Origin: Acidianus brierleyi
Lineage (GTDB): Archaea > Thermoproteota > Thermoprotei_A > Sulfolobales > Sulfolobaceae
Length of the DNA: 64,000 bases
Assembly: GCF_003201835.2 (NCBI RefSeq)
Contig: NZ_CP029289.2
Span: 806,001-870,000 of the forward strand
Direction: 5' to 3'
The notes under the pieces are model-generated. The model saw only the letters and a list, made by a program, of their open reading frames with translations. It made no database searches and was not told the origin of the DNA. This document shows positions 1 to 8,658 of this stretch, piece by piece (within the stretch, counting starts at the first letter, position 1; each line of letters opens with the position of its first letter). The position numbers and the translations under genes were made by a program.

Positions 1-984
1 GACGTAATACACTATTTAAACGGCAAGAAAGTTAAACATTCTATGGTTAGAAATGCTTATCCTTACTATCAGGCTATGGCAACTTCTACAGGTTTACAAA
101 AGGCTGGAAAATCTTTTGTATTAAGCAGATCTGGTTATGCTGGAATTCAAAAATACGCCGGAGTATGGACTGGAGATAGTACTTCTTCGTGGGATCAATT
201 GAAGTTACAGATACAGATGGTTCTTGGTATTTCTATCTCAGGAATCCCATATGTAGGAATAGACATAGGAGGATTTCAAGGTAGAGGGTTAAAGGAAATA
301 GATAATTCTCCCGAAATGCTTATGAGACAATTCCAGCTGGCTCTATTCTTCCCATTTTATAGAACACATAAGGCTACAGATGGAATAGATACTGAACCAA
401 TATTCTTACCGTCCTACTATAAGGAAAAAGTCAAGGAAGCCATTGATACAAGATATAGGTTCCTTCCTTACCTTTATTATTTAGCTAAAGAAGCTCACGA
501 AACTGGACACCCAATAGTGAGACCACTATTTTACGAATTTACTGAAGACGAAGATACATTTAGAATAGACGACGAATACATGGTAGGCAAATCCATTCTT
601 TTTGCGCCAATAGTTTCACAAACTGAAAAAAGAAAAGTATACTTACCTAAAGGTAAGTGGTTAGACTACTGGACAGGAGAAATTGTTGAAGGCTGGATAG
701 ATTCTTCAACAGATCTTCCTATATATATTAGAGAAGGGTCAATAATACCACTTTCAGAGGGAGATATGATAGTTTACGGAAATGGAAAAATAGATTATGA
801 TGATACAGCCATTCAGAGTAACGGAGATATAACTTTCTCTAAGCCTTTCTTTATTAGAAACCTCACAGTAGTATCTTCAGCATCTAAGGTTATAGTAGAC
901 GGTAAGGAATTCTCATTCTCTAAAAAAGGAAAAAGTATAATAATCAATGTAAATAAGGAAGTAAAAGAAATAAAGATGATGTAA
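1..984 (+). CDS. malA: GH31 alpha-glucosidase, C-terminal part (cut by window edge)
   Basis: The reading frame is open from base 1, so the gene begins before the window and only about 327 C-terminal residues are seen. The sequence matches glycoside hydrolase family 31 (alpha-glucosidase MalA / alpha-xylosidase type). The FVLSRSGYAG stretch leads into VWTGDSTSSWDQL; its Asp (codon at 175-177) is the expected catalytic acid/base. The usual proximal beta-sandwich follows (GKWLDYWTGEIVEG, PIYIREGSIIPL). The nucleophile region lies outside the window. Such enzymes release glucose from malto-oligosaccharides in the Sulfolobales. The stop codon directly abuts the TTG start of the next glycosidase, so the two are probably co-transcribed. 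The alpha-glucosidase versus alpha-xylosidase choice is inferred, not proven. Confidence 0.88.
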   Translation, partial: DVIHYLNGKKVKHSMVRNAYPYYQAMATSTGLQKAGKSFVLSRSGYAGIQKYAGVWTGDSTSSWDQLKLQIQMVLGISISGIPYVGIDIGGFQGRGLKEIDNSPEMLMRQFQLALFFPFYRTHKATDGIDTEPIFLPSYYKEKVKEAIDTRYRFLPYLYYLAKEAHETGHPIVRPLFYEFTEDEDTFRIDDEYMVGKSILFAPIVSQTEKRKVYLPKGKWLDYWTGEIVEGWIDSSTDLPIYIREGSIIPLSEGDMIVYGNGKIDYDDTAIQSNGDITFSKPFFIRNLTVVSSASKVIVDGKEFSFSKKGKSIIINVNKEVKEIKMM

Positions 985-2934
985 TTGAAGTTTCCGAATA
1001 ATTGCGGAATACCAATAGGCTCTATGGGTACTGGAAAGATAGATTTCTTCAGCGATCTGACTATAGGGAATTTAACTATAATGAATAATTGGAGCACTCC
1101 TCTAAAGATAGTTAGAGGATTTCACATTGTAGATCTTGCAACAGGGACTTTCCTACAAGGAAATCCATCAAAAAATTCAGAAATTAAATTTCAAACTAAG
1201 ACAGCCAAGATAGAGGCAGACGCTTTCTTCCCTCAAGTGGAGTATAAAACAGAAGACCCAAATTTTACAATAAAGGTTTATTCTCCTTTTATTCCAGGTA
1301 ATCTAAAAGATTCTTCATTACCCTCAATAATTTTTAACATTAAAGGAAACGGGATAATAGCTATCTCCTTCCCTAACTTAACTGGTAGTAGAAGATGGGG
1401 AAGAGCTAACTATAAGGTAAAAGGAAAAGTTAACGGCGTTCTAATGACGAATTTAAGGGCATTACAATCTGATCCAGCTTACGGAGAAATATTTCTAGGA
1501 TGTGAAGGTTGCAAAGTTCATGTAGGTCATCCATATTGGGTTCCAGCATTAAAGGAAGGGATGACTGAAGATGTCAGTATCTTTGATTTAAATAAACTAA
1601 ATGAGTCAGAAGATAAATATTACATAAAACCCTTTGCTAGAGAAGAAATATCTGGTATAGTATGGAAGGAAGTTAAGGGAGAAGAGAATTTCTACATTAC
1701 TTGGTATTTTAATGGAAGACCTCATCATTATCCTTATGGCCATTATTACGAAAATTGGTTCCAAAACGCTATAGATATAGCTGAGTACATAAATGAGAGA
1801 AAACCTGGAATAGAGCTTGACGAAAGTAGGGACTGGTTAAACGAAGGTTTTAGGAATAGTTTATACGTAATAACTCATAGTTGGTTAACAAAAGACGGAA
1901 GATTTGCAATATATGAAGATTCCAAGATATCTCTTTTAATGAATACTATAGGAGGAATGACATGGGACGTAGCGTCTTTTGCACTCTTAGAATATTTCCC
2001 TGATCTAATCAAAAGAATGGACGAATATTTTGCCAATTATATTATTGATGGAGAAGTTCCTCATGATATAGGAGAAGAATCAATAGAAAATCCGATTTAC
2101 GGAGCTTCTTTTCCTTATTCATGGAACGATTTAGGTCCTACATGGATTTTAATGATTTATAGAGACTATAAATTGACTGAGGATAAAGATTTTCTCAAAA
2201 GAAATTATCCTTATATGAAAAAAGTTATGGATTGGTTAATAAAGAGGGACGAAGATGGAGACGGAATACCTGATTCAAAGGGCGGTTTTGATAATTCTTA
2301 TGATGGAACATATATGTACGGAACTTCGTCTTATGTAGCATCGTTATTTTTATGCTCTCTTAAGGCGTTCATCTCAGCATCTGAGATTTTAGGTTATGAA
2401 TACTCTGAGTATTTAAGAATCTTAGATAAAGCTAGGGCATCAATGAATTCCCTGTGGAATGGAAAATATTTCGTAAATTGGAAATATAAAGACAATGAAA
2501 AGGATTCTTGCTTGAATACTCAAATATTAGGAGAATTCTGGTGTGACATCTTAGGTTTAGGTAACGTCTTAGATGAGGACAAAGTAATTTCTGCTTTAAA
2601 ATCCATATATGAACTTAATGGAAAAGCTTCCAAATTCTGTCTAGTAAATTCAGTAAATCCTGATGGAAGTATAGACGAAACTACTGACCAGATGAAATCA
2701 TGCTGGCCAAGAATTTCGTTCGCTATTGCGTCTCACATGATATTAAAGGGAATGAAAAAAGAAGGAATAGAAATAGCACAAAAAGAATGGAACACAATAT
2801 CTAGTAGATATCCTTGGAATCAACCATCGAAAATTAACGCGTTTAATGGAGATCATTTCGGTCTTCCGTATTATATAGGTAGCCTATCGATATACTTGGT
2901 GAAATATGCCCTCAAAAATAGTTCTCACCATTAA
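985..2934 (+). CDS. GH116 beta-glycosidase (glucosylceramidase/beta-glucosidase-like)
   Basis: A 649-residue protein of glycoside hydrolase family 116, a group that includes the Sulfolobus beta-glucosidase/beta-xylosidase and a beta-glucosidase/N-acetylglucosaminidase. Visible: an N-terminal GSMGTGKIDF motif, a beta-sandwich half to about residue 260, then an (alpha/alpha)6 barrel. By family comparison E311 in GRFAIYED is the nucleophile and D440 in FDNSYDGTYMYG the acid/base. No signal peptide, so cytoplasmic. The start is TTG immediately after the GH31 stop; the first internal ATG (residue 14) would cut the conserved motif. Its neighbours NagA and a GlmS-like protein make an amino-sugar substrate plausible, but specificity is inference. 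It converges with and overlaps the end of nagA by 23 bp. Confidence 0.87.
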   Translation: MKFPNNCGIPIGSMGTGKIDFFSDLTIGNLTIMNNWSTPLKIVRGFHIVDLATGTFLQGNPSKNSEIKFQTKTAKIEADAFFPQVEYKTEDPNFTIKVYSPFIPGNLKDSSLPSIIFNIKGNGIIAISFPNLTGSRRWGRANYKVKGKVNGVLMTNLRALQSDPAYGEIFLGCEGCKVHVGHPYWVPALKEGMTEDVSIFDLNKLNESEDKYYIKPFAREEISGIVWKEVKGEENFYITWYFNGRPHHYPYGHYYENWFQNAIDIAEYINERKPGIELDESRDWLNEGFRNSLYVITHSWLTKDGRFAIYEDSKISLLMNTIGGMTWDVASFALLEYFPDLIKRMDEYFANYIIDGEVPHDIGEESIENPIYGASFPYSWNDLGPTWILMIYRDYKLTEDKDFLKRNYPYMKKVMDWLIKRDEDGDGIPDSKGGFDNSYDGTYMYGTSSYVASLFLCSLKAFISASEILGYEYSEYLRILDKARASMNSLWNGKYFVNWKYKDNEKDSCLNTQILGEFWCDILGLGNVLDEDKVISALKSIYELNGKASKFCLVNSVNPDGSIDETTDQMKSCWPRISFAIASHMILKGMKKEGIEIAQKEWNTISSRYPWNQPSKINAFNGDHFGLPYYIGSLSIYLVKYALKNSSHH

Positions 2935-4018
2935 GATATACTTTTTCAACTTTCAGATCTTCATCTAGGATAACTATGTCTGCTTTTTTCCCTGGTTCCA
3001 ATGAACCTCTATCCTTAAGATCTACTGCCATAGCAGGATTTTGAGATGTCATTACTACAGCTTCGCTCAAGCTCCTAAGAGAACTTAAATTCCTAAAAGC
3101 TTTATCCATTGTTAGCGTACTTCCAGCTAATCTCCCTTCCCTTGTTAACGCTTTACCGTCTTTTACAGTTATTGTAGTCTTACCCAAAGTGTAATTACCA
3201 TCCTTCAAATCTGTAGCTATTATTGAATCAGTAACAGCTACTATCCTATTTATTCCTACGGAGTTTAACAGAAATTTTATAACCTCTCTGTCAACATGTA
3301 TAAAATCGGAAATTATCTCAATATATCTAGAAAAATTTATACTAGCTAAGATAACTCCAGGATCTCTATGATGAAAAGGCCTCATAGCGTTAAACATGTG
3401 AGTAGTTCTATCTGCTCCAGAGAAAAAGGCCTTTACTGCAGTATCGTAATCTGCATCGGTATGCCCAACAGAAGGATGAATTCCAAGTTTTGAAAGAACA
3501 CTTATAAAATCTAGGTCTTTTTCCGGAGCAACAGTAATAGTCTTTATTTTACCCTTACTTAATTCTAAACATTCCTTTATTTCTTTAACGTCAGGATTTC
3601 TTATATATCTAGTATCCTGTGCGCCTGCATGTTTCTCGCTTATGTAAGGACCTTCCAAATGTATTCCGGGAATAGATTCGTCTTCAATTTCTCCAATAGC
3701 CTTACAGGCTTCCATTAAATTTTCTTTAGGTATTGTAACAGTTGTAGGAAGAAAAGTTGTTACACCGTGCTTTAAATATATTTTTTTCATTTCTAACATA
3801 TTTTTTATAAAATCTTCTTTATTGTCCCATGACGTAAAATCGTATCCACCAATACCGTGAGTATGAATGTCCACAAAGCCTGGAATAGCTATCATTCCTT
3901 CTAAATTTTCTCCTTCTTCTTTACCTTCCTTAATTCTCTTAATTTTACCTTCTTCAATTTCTATGGTACCTATAAATTCTCTATATGGAGCGATTATTCT
4001 AACGTTTGTAAGCTTCAC
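2912..4018 (-). CDS. nagA: N-acetylglucosamine-6-phosphate deacetylase
   Basis: 368 residues of the amidohydrolase superfamily, NagA type: removes acetate from GlcNAc-6-phosphate to give glucosamine-6-phosphate. Visible metal and substrate motifs: H52xH54 in DIHTHGIGGYDF, E122 in LEGPYISEKHAGAQ, H186 in GHTDADYDTA, H207 in THMFNAMRPFHHRDPG, and the catalytic D264 in AVTDSI. The start appears to be GTG at 4018. It is divergent from the GlmS-like gene across only 34 bp, so both probably share a control region. With that neighbour it would form a two-step route from GlcNAc-6-P towards fructose-6-P. No kinase is seen nearby. Confidence 0.93.
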   Translation of the reverse strand: MKLTNVRIIAPYREFIGTIEIEEGKIKRIKEGKEEGENLEGMIAIPGFVDIHTHGIGGYDFTSWDNKEDFIKNMLEMKKIYLKHGVTTFLPTTVTIPKENLMEACKAIGEIEDESIPGIHLEGPYISEKHAGAQDTRYIRNPDVKEIKECLELSKGKIKTITVAPEKDLDFISVLSKLGIHPSVGHTDADYDTAVKAFFSGADRTTHMFNAMRPFHHRDPGVILASINFSRYIEIISDFIHVDREVIKFLLNSVGINRIVAVTDSIIATDLKDGNYTLGKTTITVKDGKALTREGRLAGSTLTMDKAFRNLSSLRSLSEAVVMTSQNPAMAVDLKDRGSLEPGKKADIVILDEDLKVEKVYLNGENYF

Positions 4019-4052
4019 AATATTTAAGAACTACTAACAAGCAAAAAAATGT
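4019..4052. promoter_or_regulatory. Divergent nagA / glmS-like control region
   Basis: This 34-bp gap separates the two divergent genes. TATTTAAG at 4021-4028 is a TATA-like box about 28 nt before the ATG at 4053, fitting near-leaderless transcription of the GlmS-like gene. The nagA promoter must overlap it on the other strand, so the pair is probably coordinated. No clear operator repeat is seen. Confidence 0.5.
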
Positions 4053-5807
4053 ATGGGAGGAATTTTCGGTTTTGTATGCAAAAATCCGAACGACGTTTCG
4101 ATTGTAGTCAACGGATTAAAAAGATTAGTATATAGAGGATACGATAGTGCAGGCATAGCATTTTTAGATGGAGAAATTTCTGTCAAAAAAATTGTAGGAA
4201 ACATATCAAAGAATTCCATTACGTTAAAGGAAAAATCTAAAGTAGCGTTAGGCCATACAAGATACGCAAGTAGAGGATGGCCAACGTTAGAGAACGCACA
4301 TCCGTTAATGGATTGTAATAGAAAGATAGCTGTAGTAATGGACGGAGTAATAGACGATTATGAGGAAATAAGAGATAAGTTGACAAAAGAAGGGCACAAG
4401 TTCGTCTCAACTACAGATACTGAAATAATACCTCATCTACTGGAGAACAGTAAAGACTACATAGATTCTGCTATAGATATTATCAAAAATGTTAGAGGAA
4501 TATATTCCTTTGCGTTCATAGTAGAAGGAATAAATAAAATATTTGCTGCATCGTCTGGACAGCCAATTGTAATAGGAGTATCAGACTGTAAATATGTTTC
4601 AAGTGATTTGCCTTCATTAACTGGTTTTGCAGAAAATGCATTAATATTGCCAGAAAATTCTGTAGCAGAAATATCTTCAGACGATGTTAAAGTTTACGAT
4701 CTACAAAGAAATCAAATAAACGCAGTAAGTAAGAGAATAAAGTATCAGGAAGAAATAATTGAAAAAGGGGGATTTCCCCATTTTATGTTGAAGGAAATAT
4801 ATGATATCCCATCTTCCCTTATAAGTTCATACACGTCACTAATGGAAAAATACCTAAGCTTAGCTGCTATGATTGTTTACGGTGCTAAAAATGTTTATGT
4901 TATAGGTAATGGAACCAGTTTACATGCAGGACTGATTTCCTCGTATTATTTCTCAGAAGTAGGAATAAACGTTAACGTAGTTAGCGCAGCAGAATTTCCT
5001 TATTATGCATTACAAAACATAGGTACTGGATCAGTAATAATAGCTATAAGTCAAAGCGGAGAAACTTCGGACGTAATAAGAAGCGTTAAAATGGCAAAGC
5101 AAAGGGGATCAGTTATTGTGGGAATTACTAATTCAGTAGGCTCTAGGTTAGCCCTAGAATCTAACATATACTTGCCCATAACTGCAGGACCAGAATTAGC
5201 AGTACCTGCAACTAAGACTTTCACATCAACCTTGGTAGTGCTAAGAACATTATCGCTTTATACTGGATTAAATTCAGGTAAAAAAGAAAGATATGATCTA
5301 GATCAGTTCAAGACAGATTTAGAGAAACTTTCTTCATCATTATCTTCATCATTACCTCAAATAGAAAGACAAGCAGAAGATGCAGTATCAAAAATAACTA
5401 AGGAGAGTATCTACGTAACAAGTAGCGGAATAAATTTCCCAGTAGCTATGGAAGGAGCTTTAAAATTCAAAGAAGCTTCAATGATTCATGCTGAAGGTAT
5501 ACAATTGGGAGAATTACTTCACGGTCCTATTGCACTAACTAATAAAGGATATCCTATAGTTATAGTAAAACCTGCAGAGGAACAAGCATACGACTTGTAT
5601 AATAAGGTTATAAAATCGATTTCAGATAGAGGAAGTCCAATAATTTCAGTCTCAGTTGACGGGATGGTAAAAAGCGTAGAAACAACTAGGGAACTGAGTC
5701 CAATTGCTAACGTAGTTCCCTTACAGCTTATGGCATACAAACTAGGAGTAAAGAGATCTTTACCAATAGATACACCTCCAGGATTAGTAAAAGCAGTAGT
5801 AAGCTAA
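4053..5807 (+). CDS. GlmS-like SIS protein lacking the glutaminase cysteine; probable glucosamine-6-P deaminase
   Basis: 584 residues aligned end to end with glucosamine-6-phosphate synthase: an N-terminal glutaminase-like domain (about 1-220) and two SIS isomerase domains (about 250-584). The N-terminus reads MGGIFGFV where the family has MCGI, so the catalytic Cys1 is replaced by Gly, and the oxyanion-hole Asn-Gly appears as VMDGVIDDY (D97). TRYAS and TDTE are kept. The isomerase side looks intact: SQSGETSD, EGALKFKEASMIHAEG, GELLHGP and the C-terminal Lys (K580). It therefore should not use glutamine; an ammonia-dependent or reverse (deaminase) reaction is likelier. Divergence from nagA favours deamination of GlcN-6-P to fructose-6-P plus ammonia, as in the archaeal SIS-type deaminases. 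No other in-frame start restores a Cys. Confidence 0.85.
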   Translation: MGGIFGFVCKNPNDVSIVVNGLKRLVYRGYDSAGIAFLDGEISVKKIVGNISKNSITLKEKSKVALGHTRYASRGWPTLENAHPLMDCNRKIAVVMDGVIDDYEEIRDKLTKEGHKFVSTTDTEIIPHLLENSKDYIDSAIDIIKNVRGIYSFAFIVEGINKIFAASSGQPIVIGVSDCKYVSSDLPSLTGFAENALILPENSVAEISSDDVKVYDLQRNQINAVSKRIKYQEEIIEKGGFPHFMLKEIYDIPSSLISSYTSLMEKYLSLAAMIVYGAKNVYVIGNGTSLHAGLISSYYFSEVGINVNVVSAAEFPYYALQNIGTGSVIIAISQSGETSDVIRSVKMAKQRGSVIVGITNSVGSRLALESNIYLPITAGPELAVPATKTFTSTLVVLRTLSLYTGLNSGKKERYDLDQFKTDLEKLSSSLSSSLPQIERQAEDAVSKITKESIYVTSSGINFPVAMEGALKFKEASMIHAEGIQLGELLHGPIALTNKGYPIVIVKPAEEQAYDLYNKVIKSISDRGSPIISVSVDGMVKSVETTRELSPIANVVPLQLMAYKLGVKRSLPIDTPPGLVKAVVS

Positions 5808-5838
5808 ACCTTATTTTCTTAGTTCCTATCATTATAGT

Positions 5839-6546
5839 ATGAAGTCCATAGGATTTGCCATTTTTCCAGGTTGGAAGGAAATTTTCGAAAGACAAAAAGA
5901 GATGATTATAAAAGGAGAAGATTTAGGTTTTTCAGAAATATTCTTCGGAATAGGAAGAGGAGTTCATACAAAATCTACTCTTGAAGCTATTAAAAATGCA
6001 AAAGAATTGTTAAAAATAGCGAACAAATTAGGATATTACTCATTCGTAGACATAAACCCTGAAATACTTGCTGAACTTAACGCAAGTCCAGATAATTTAG
6101 GCATATTCAAGGCTGTAGGCTTTTCTGCAGTTAGGATAGATTACGGGTTTAGCATAGAAAAGATATTAAGAATGAAGGATATAGGAATAGAGTTAAACGC
6201 ATTTGATTTTCCCCAGGATAAAATAGAGTACTTGCTAGATCACATAGATCCAGAGAGAGTTAAGGCTACGCATAATTATTATCCTGTTAAAGGTAGCGGA
6301 ATAACAATTTCACAATTAGTTGAAAAAAGTAAACCGTTCGTCAATGCAGAAATTCCTGTAGGAGCTTTCGTTTCAGTACCTTCAGTCAAAAGCGATACTA
6401 CTGTAGAAGAATTGAGAGAAAAAATGCCAGGCGAGGCTGCAAAAGTTCTCTTTTCCACAAAAGTCATCAGCAGAGTATTAATAGGGGATGCTAATCCTAC
6501 AGATGAAGAAATGAAAGATCTTTCCATGGCATTACGAACGTATTAA
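5839..6546 (+). CDS. MupG/DUF871-type TIM-barrel protein (single domain)
   Basis: 235 residues resembling the N-terminal TIM-barrel domain of the DUF871 family, whose characterised member MupG is a bacterial 6-phospho-N-acetylmuramidase. Supporting stretches: IGFAIFPGWKE and GFSEIFFGIG near the start, and THNYYPVKGSGIT near residue 150, which matches the family HNFYPRPxTGLS signature. The usual C-terminal cyclophilin-like domain (family length about 360) is missing. It follows the GlmS-like gene by 31 bp and probably belongs to the same amino-sugar block. Archaea have no murein, so the substrate is unlikely to be MurNAc-6-P made by the cell; another phospho-disaccharide or scavenged material is possible. 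Function is inference. Confidence 0.72.
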   Translation: MKSIGFAIFPGWKEIFERQKEMIIKGEDLGFSEIFFGIGRGVHTKSTLEAIKNAKELLKIANKLGYYSFVDINPEILAELNASPDNLGIFKAVGFSAVRIDYGFSIEKILRMKDIGIELNAFDFPQDKIEYLLDHIDPERVKATHNYYPVKGSGITISQLVEKSKPFVNAEIPVGAFVSVPSVKSDTTVEELREKMPGEAAKVLFSTKVISRVLIGDANPTDEEMKDLSMALRTY

Positions 6547-6657
6547 TTGATAAGTTAAAGACGAAACTTATTGATATTTTGAAAATCTTTATCTTAACAA
6601 GGGGCGTTCAGTAATAAATATTTCGGTTGAACTTCAAGCATAATGTCAACTAAGATT

Positions 6658-6685
6658 GCCACGTGTACCTTTCAATCCACGTGGC
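6658..6685. repeat. Perfect 8-bp inverted repeat (GCCACGTG / CACGTGGC)
   Basis: GCCACGTG at 6658-6665 and CACGTGGC at 6678-6685 pair perfectly around a 12-nt loop. It lies about 10 bp beyond the stop of the decayed IS110 transposase, so it may be part of the element end or a transcript-end hairpin. Confidence 0.6.
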
Positions 6686-6694
6686 GATTTATGG

Positions 6695-7616
6695 TCACTT
6701 AGGCTCATAAGGCTTATTATTATACCAAACACTCCAAACTATCCTCAATTTCCTGGCTAAAGCAGACAACTTCTTTCCCTTCAACTTTTCCTTATGGTTC
6801 TCGTAAAATTTTAGTTTAGGATTACGAGAGTAATTCATCTCAGCTAGGAAAACAAGCTGCGCAAGTACTTATTACCCTTCTTTGGTATTCCCTTACAGTA
6901 GCTTTACCGCTCCTCTCATTGGGTCTAAACCGCAGATACGAAGGACTCAGGGTTAGGAAAGCGTTTAATGTCTCCAACAATGCCTATTATTATCCAGAAA
7001 GTTTTCCTATTCCCGGTATAGTTAATAGAAAGTGATTTTCAGACTGTAATTTTATCACTTTCTCTACTTCTTTTATTTTCTCGCTTGTTTCCAGTAGTGC
7101 TTTAGATAATACTTCGATTTCTTCAAGTACGATCTTTGTTCCAAGTTGTATAATTGTATTTTGAAGTTTCCTTTAGAGAATTCTTCAATTTCCTTGCTTA
7201 TTTTTTCCTCGTCACTTAGGAATAGTGCTCTTTTTACCCTGTTCTTGTACTTTACTTTCAACTTTTAGGAAGATATATAGTGTTACTAGTTCTTTCAATG
7301 GGTTGTAGTTGTACTCCTTTGCCTTGTTTGCCATGTTTACTAGTTTTTGTAGTAAAAATCTGTTTTCCTCTCAAGTCCTTCTCCTTCCATAGTATATTTG
7401 GGCTTACTTGTAGTATCTTGATCCCTTTTTCCTTGAAGTATTGACATGGTTTTATTGATGCTCCTGTCGGTTCGACCACTATTGTGTTTAGTTTCACTTT
7501 TAGTATTTCTTCATAACCCTTGTTGTTGTGTAGACCCTCCCCTCACTCGTCACATGATCTTTTGATATGTCTATTCCTAGGATCCCTACCTCTTTATCAC
7601 ACCTATATCCGTGCAT
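6695..7616 (-). pseudogene. Decayed IS110-family transposase
   Basis: Reading the minus strand from about 7616, the pieces of an IS110 (DEDD) transposase appear in order but in different frames: an N-terminal GILGIDISKDHV, then TIVVEPTGASIKPCQYF and ILQVSPNILWKEKDLRGKQ, then KVKYKNRVKRALFLS, then TIPGIGK and a Transposase_20-like GIVGDIKRFPNPESF, and finally KGNKYLRSL, MNYSRNPKLKFYENH and LSALARKLRIVWSVWYNNK before a stop at 6695. At least three frameshifts and internal stops interrupt it, so it is not functional. The span (about 920 bp, 300 codons) is nearly full length for the family. IS110 relatives are common in Sulfolobales. Confidence 0.85.
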
Positions 7617-7639
7617 ATTATCACAATGTTCAGTCCGAT

Positions 7640-7735
7640 GGTAGGGGTTTGTCACGCCCCCGTTCGAAGACTTTGCTTCAGTCAAAGGGTCGACCATGTT
7701 TCCCAGTTGGAGAGTATTACTCTCCCCAACTAATT
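7640..7735. other. Hairpin-rich sequence upstream of the IS110 relic
   Basis: Just upstream of the transposase start lie two potential hairpins: CTTTG/CAAAG near 7671-7686, and a longer one at 7706-7730 in which GTTGGAGAGTA pairs with TACTCTCCCCAAC apart from a two-base bulge. IS110 elements encode a structured bridge RNA beside the transposase gene, so this could be its decayed template. That is inference from position and structure only. Confidence 0.35.
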
Positions 7736-7750
7736 AATCTATATAGGTTC

Positions 7751-8065
7751 AAGGGAGCGGAAGACTCCATCCGTAAGGGTGGAGATGGATTGCCCCCTTT
7801 GTGGTTACATTTAAATACGTATTTTTCAAATATTCTATTAATGGCAGTCACTGACGGAGTAAGCGTCACTGAGACGCCTTGGTTAAAGCGAGGGTCTATG
7901 TGGTACGCCTCTGCTCCATTCAACAGTCCCATATTGGGATACTGTGGGTTCACATTAGTGCTCGGGGTCGGAACGACCCTTAGTGCCTGTGGAGCTGAGA
8001 CCTCTACCTTTGGCAAGCCTCGGCTTTGAAGCAGGAAGCCCCGTCCGTTAGGGCGGAGTAGTTCA
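7751..8065 (+). mobile_element. IS200/IS605 tnpB 3'-end relic, copy A (omegaRNA-like)
   Basis: A G+C-rich island in AT-rich DNA. It ends in GAAGCAGGAAGCCCC, a CCGTCC-GTTA-GGGCGG hairpin (8041-8056) and TAGTTCAC, the typical right end of IS605-family tnpB elements. A second hairpin, CTCCATCC-GTAA-GGGTGGAG, is at 7765-7784, enclosed by AAGGG/CCCTT. The translated tail (WYASAPFNSP, GVGTTLSACGAE) looks like a TnpB C-terminus, but there is no RuvC domain upstream. What remains is the part that, in intact elements, encodes both the TnpB tail and the guide (omega) RNA scaffold. Confidence 0.7.
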
Positions 8066-8269
8066 CAAATGCGAAAACCTTATCTTTAAACATTATAAAA
8101 AGATTCTTAAATTTATTATAACTTTCTTAGACATTAAAGTATAAGGTTACAGAATAAGATAATAATCCATAATCAACCATATTAAATCGTTTCCTTGGCC
8201 TTTGGAGTCTAATGAAGTATAACATAACGTATACATTAAATAATACGCCTATATTTTATCTTAACAAGG
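8066..8269. other. AT-rich gap between the two tnpB relics
   Basis: About 200 bp of AT-rich sequence without a reading frame, repeat or promoter I can support. It separates two similar relics lying in the same orientation. Confidence 0.5.
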
Positions 8270-8272
8270 AGT

Positions 8273-8571
8273 TAAAAGGGGACAGAAGACTCCGTAAGAG
8301 TGGAGATGGATACCCTCCTTTGTAGTAAAAATTAAATATGGAAAAAATCCACACCTATACTAATGATAGTCACTGACGGAGTAAGCACCTCTGAGACGCC
8401 TTGATGCGAGGGTCTATGTGGTACGCTTCTGCTCCAAAGTCCCATTTGGGACATCGATGGCATTCATGATCGGAGTCGGAACGACCCTCACTGTGGAACC
8501 CCACCCTCTGCATTGCAAGGTGGAGGCTTTGAAGCAGGAAGCCTTGTCCGTTAAGGCGTGGTGGTTCGCAC
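8273..8571 (+). mobile_element. IS200/IS605 tnpB 3'-end relic, copy B (omegaRNA-like)
   Basis: Second relic, collinear with copy A: AAAGGGG followed by ACTCC-GTAA-GAGTGGAG at 8289-8305, an AT-rich spacer, CACTGACGGAGTAAGC, GAGGGTCTATGTGGTACGC, CGGAGTCGGAACGACCCT, and a right end GAAGCAGGAAGCC...GGTTCGCAC. Its terminal hairpin is in a different register from copy A (GCCTT 8541-8545 with AAGGC 8553-8557). The translation GVGTTLTVEPHPLHCKVEAL then KQEALSVKAW is the classical TnpB tail. No transposase core remains, and the two copies have diverged, so they are separate insertions or an old duplication. Confidence 0.72.
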
Positions 8572-8658
8572 TATATATTTTGCTATTAATACGCAAGAAA
8601 TGGCTAGATTCTTTCTGCTCAAACAAAGCTTATTAGCTAACTATTAGATTATATATTT

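Noticed and set aside
4049..4053. An alternative GlmS start restoring Cys at position 2
   Set aside because: The ATG at 4049 is in another frame, giving MYGRNF, and no in-frame start yields MCG; the Cys to Gly change stands.
6658..6685. Possible CRISPR-type repeat
   Set aside because: Only one copy of the palindrome, no spacers and no cas gene in the window.
7520..8029. A 169-codon open frame across the IS605 relic region
   Set aside because: It runs through IS110 upstream sequence and the hairpin-rich relic; only the last part resembles a TnpB tail, and there is no start context or domain. I treat it as relic sequence, not a gene.
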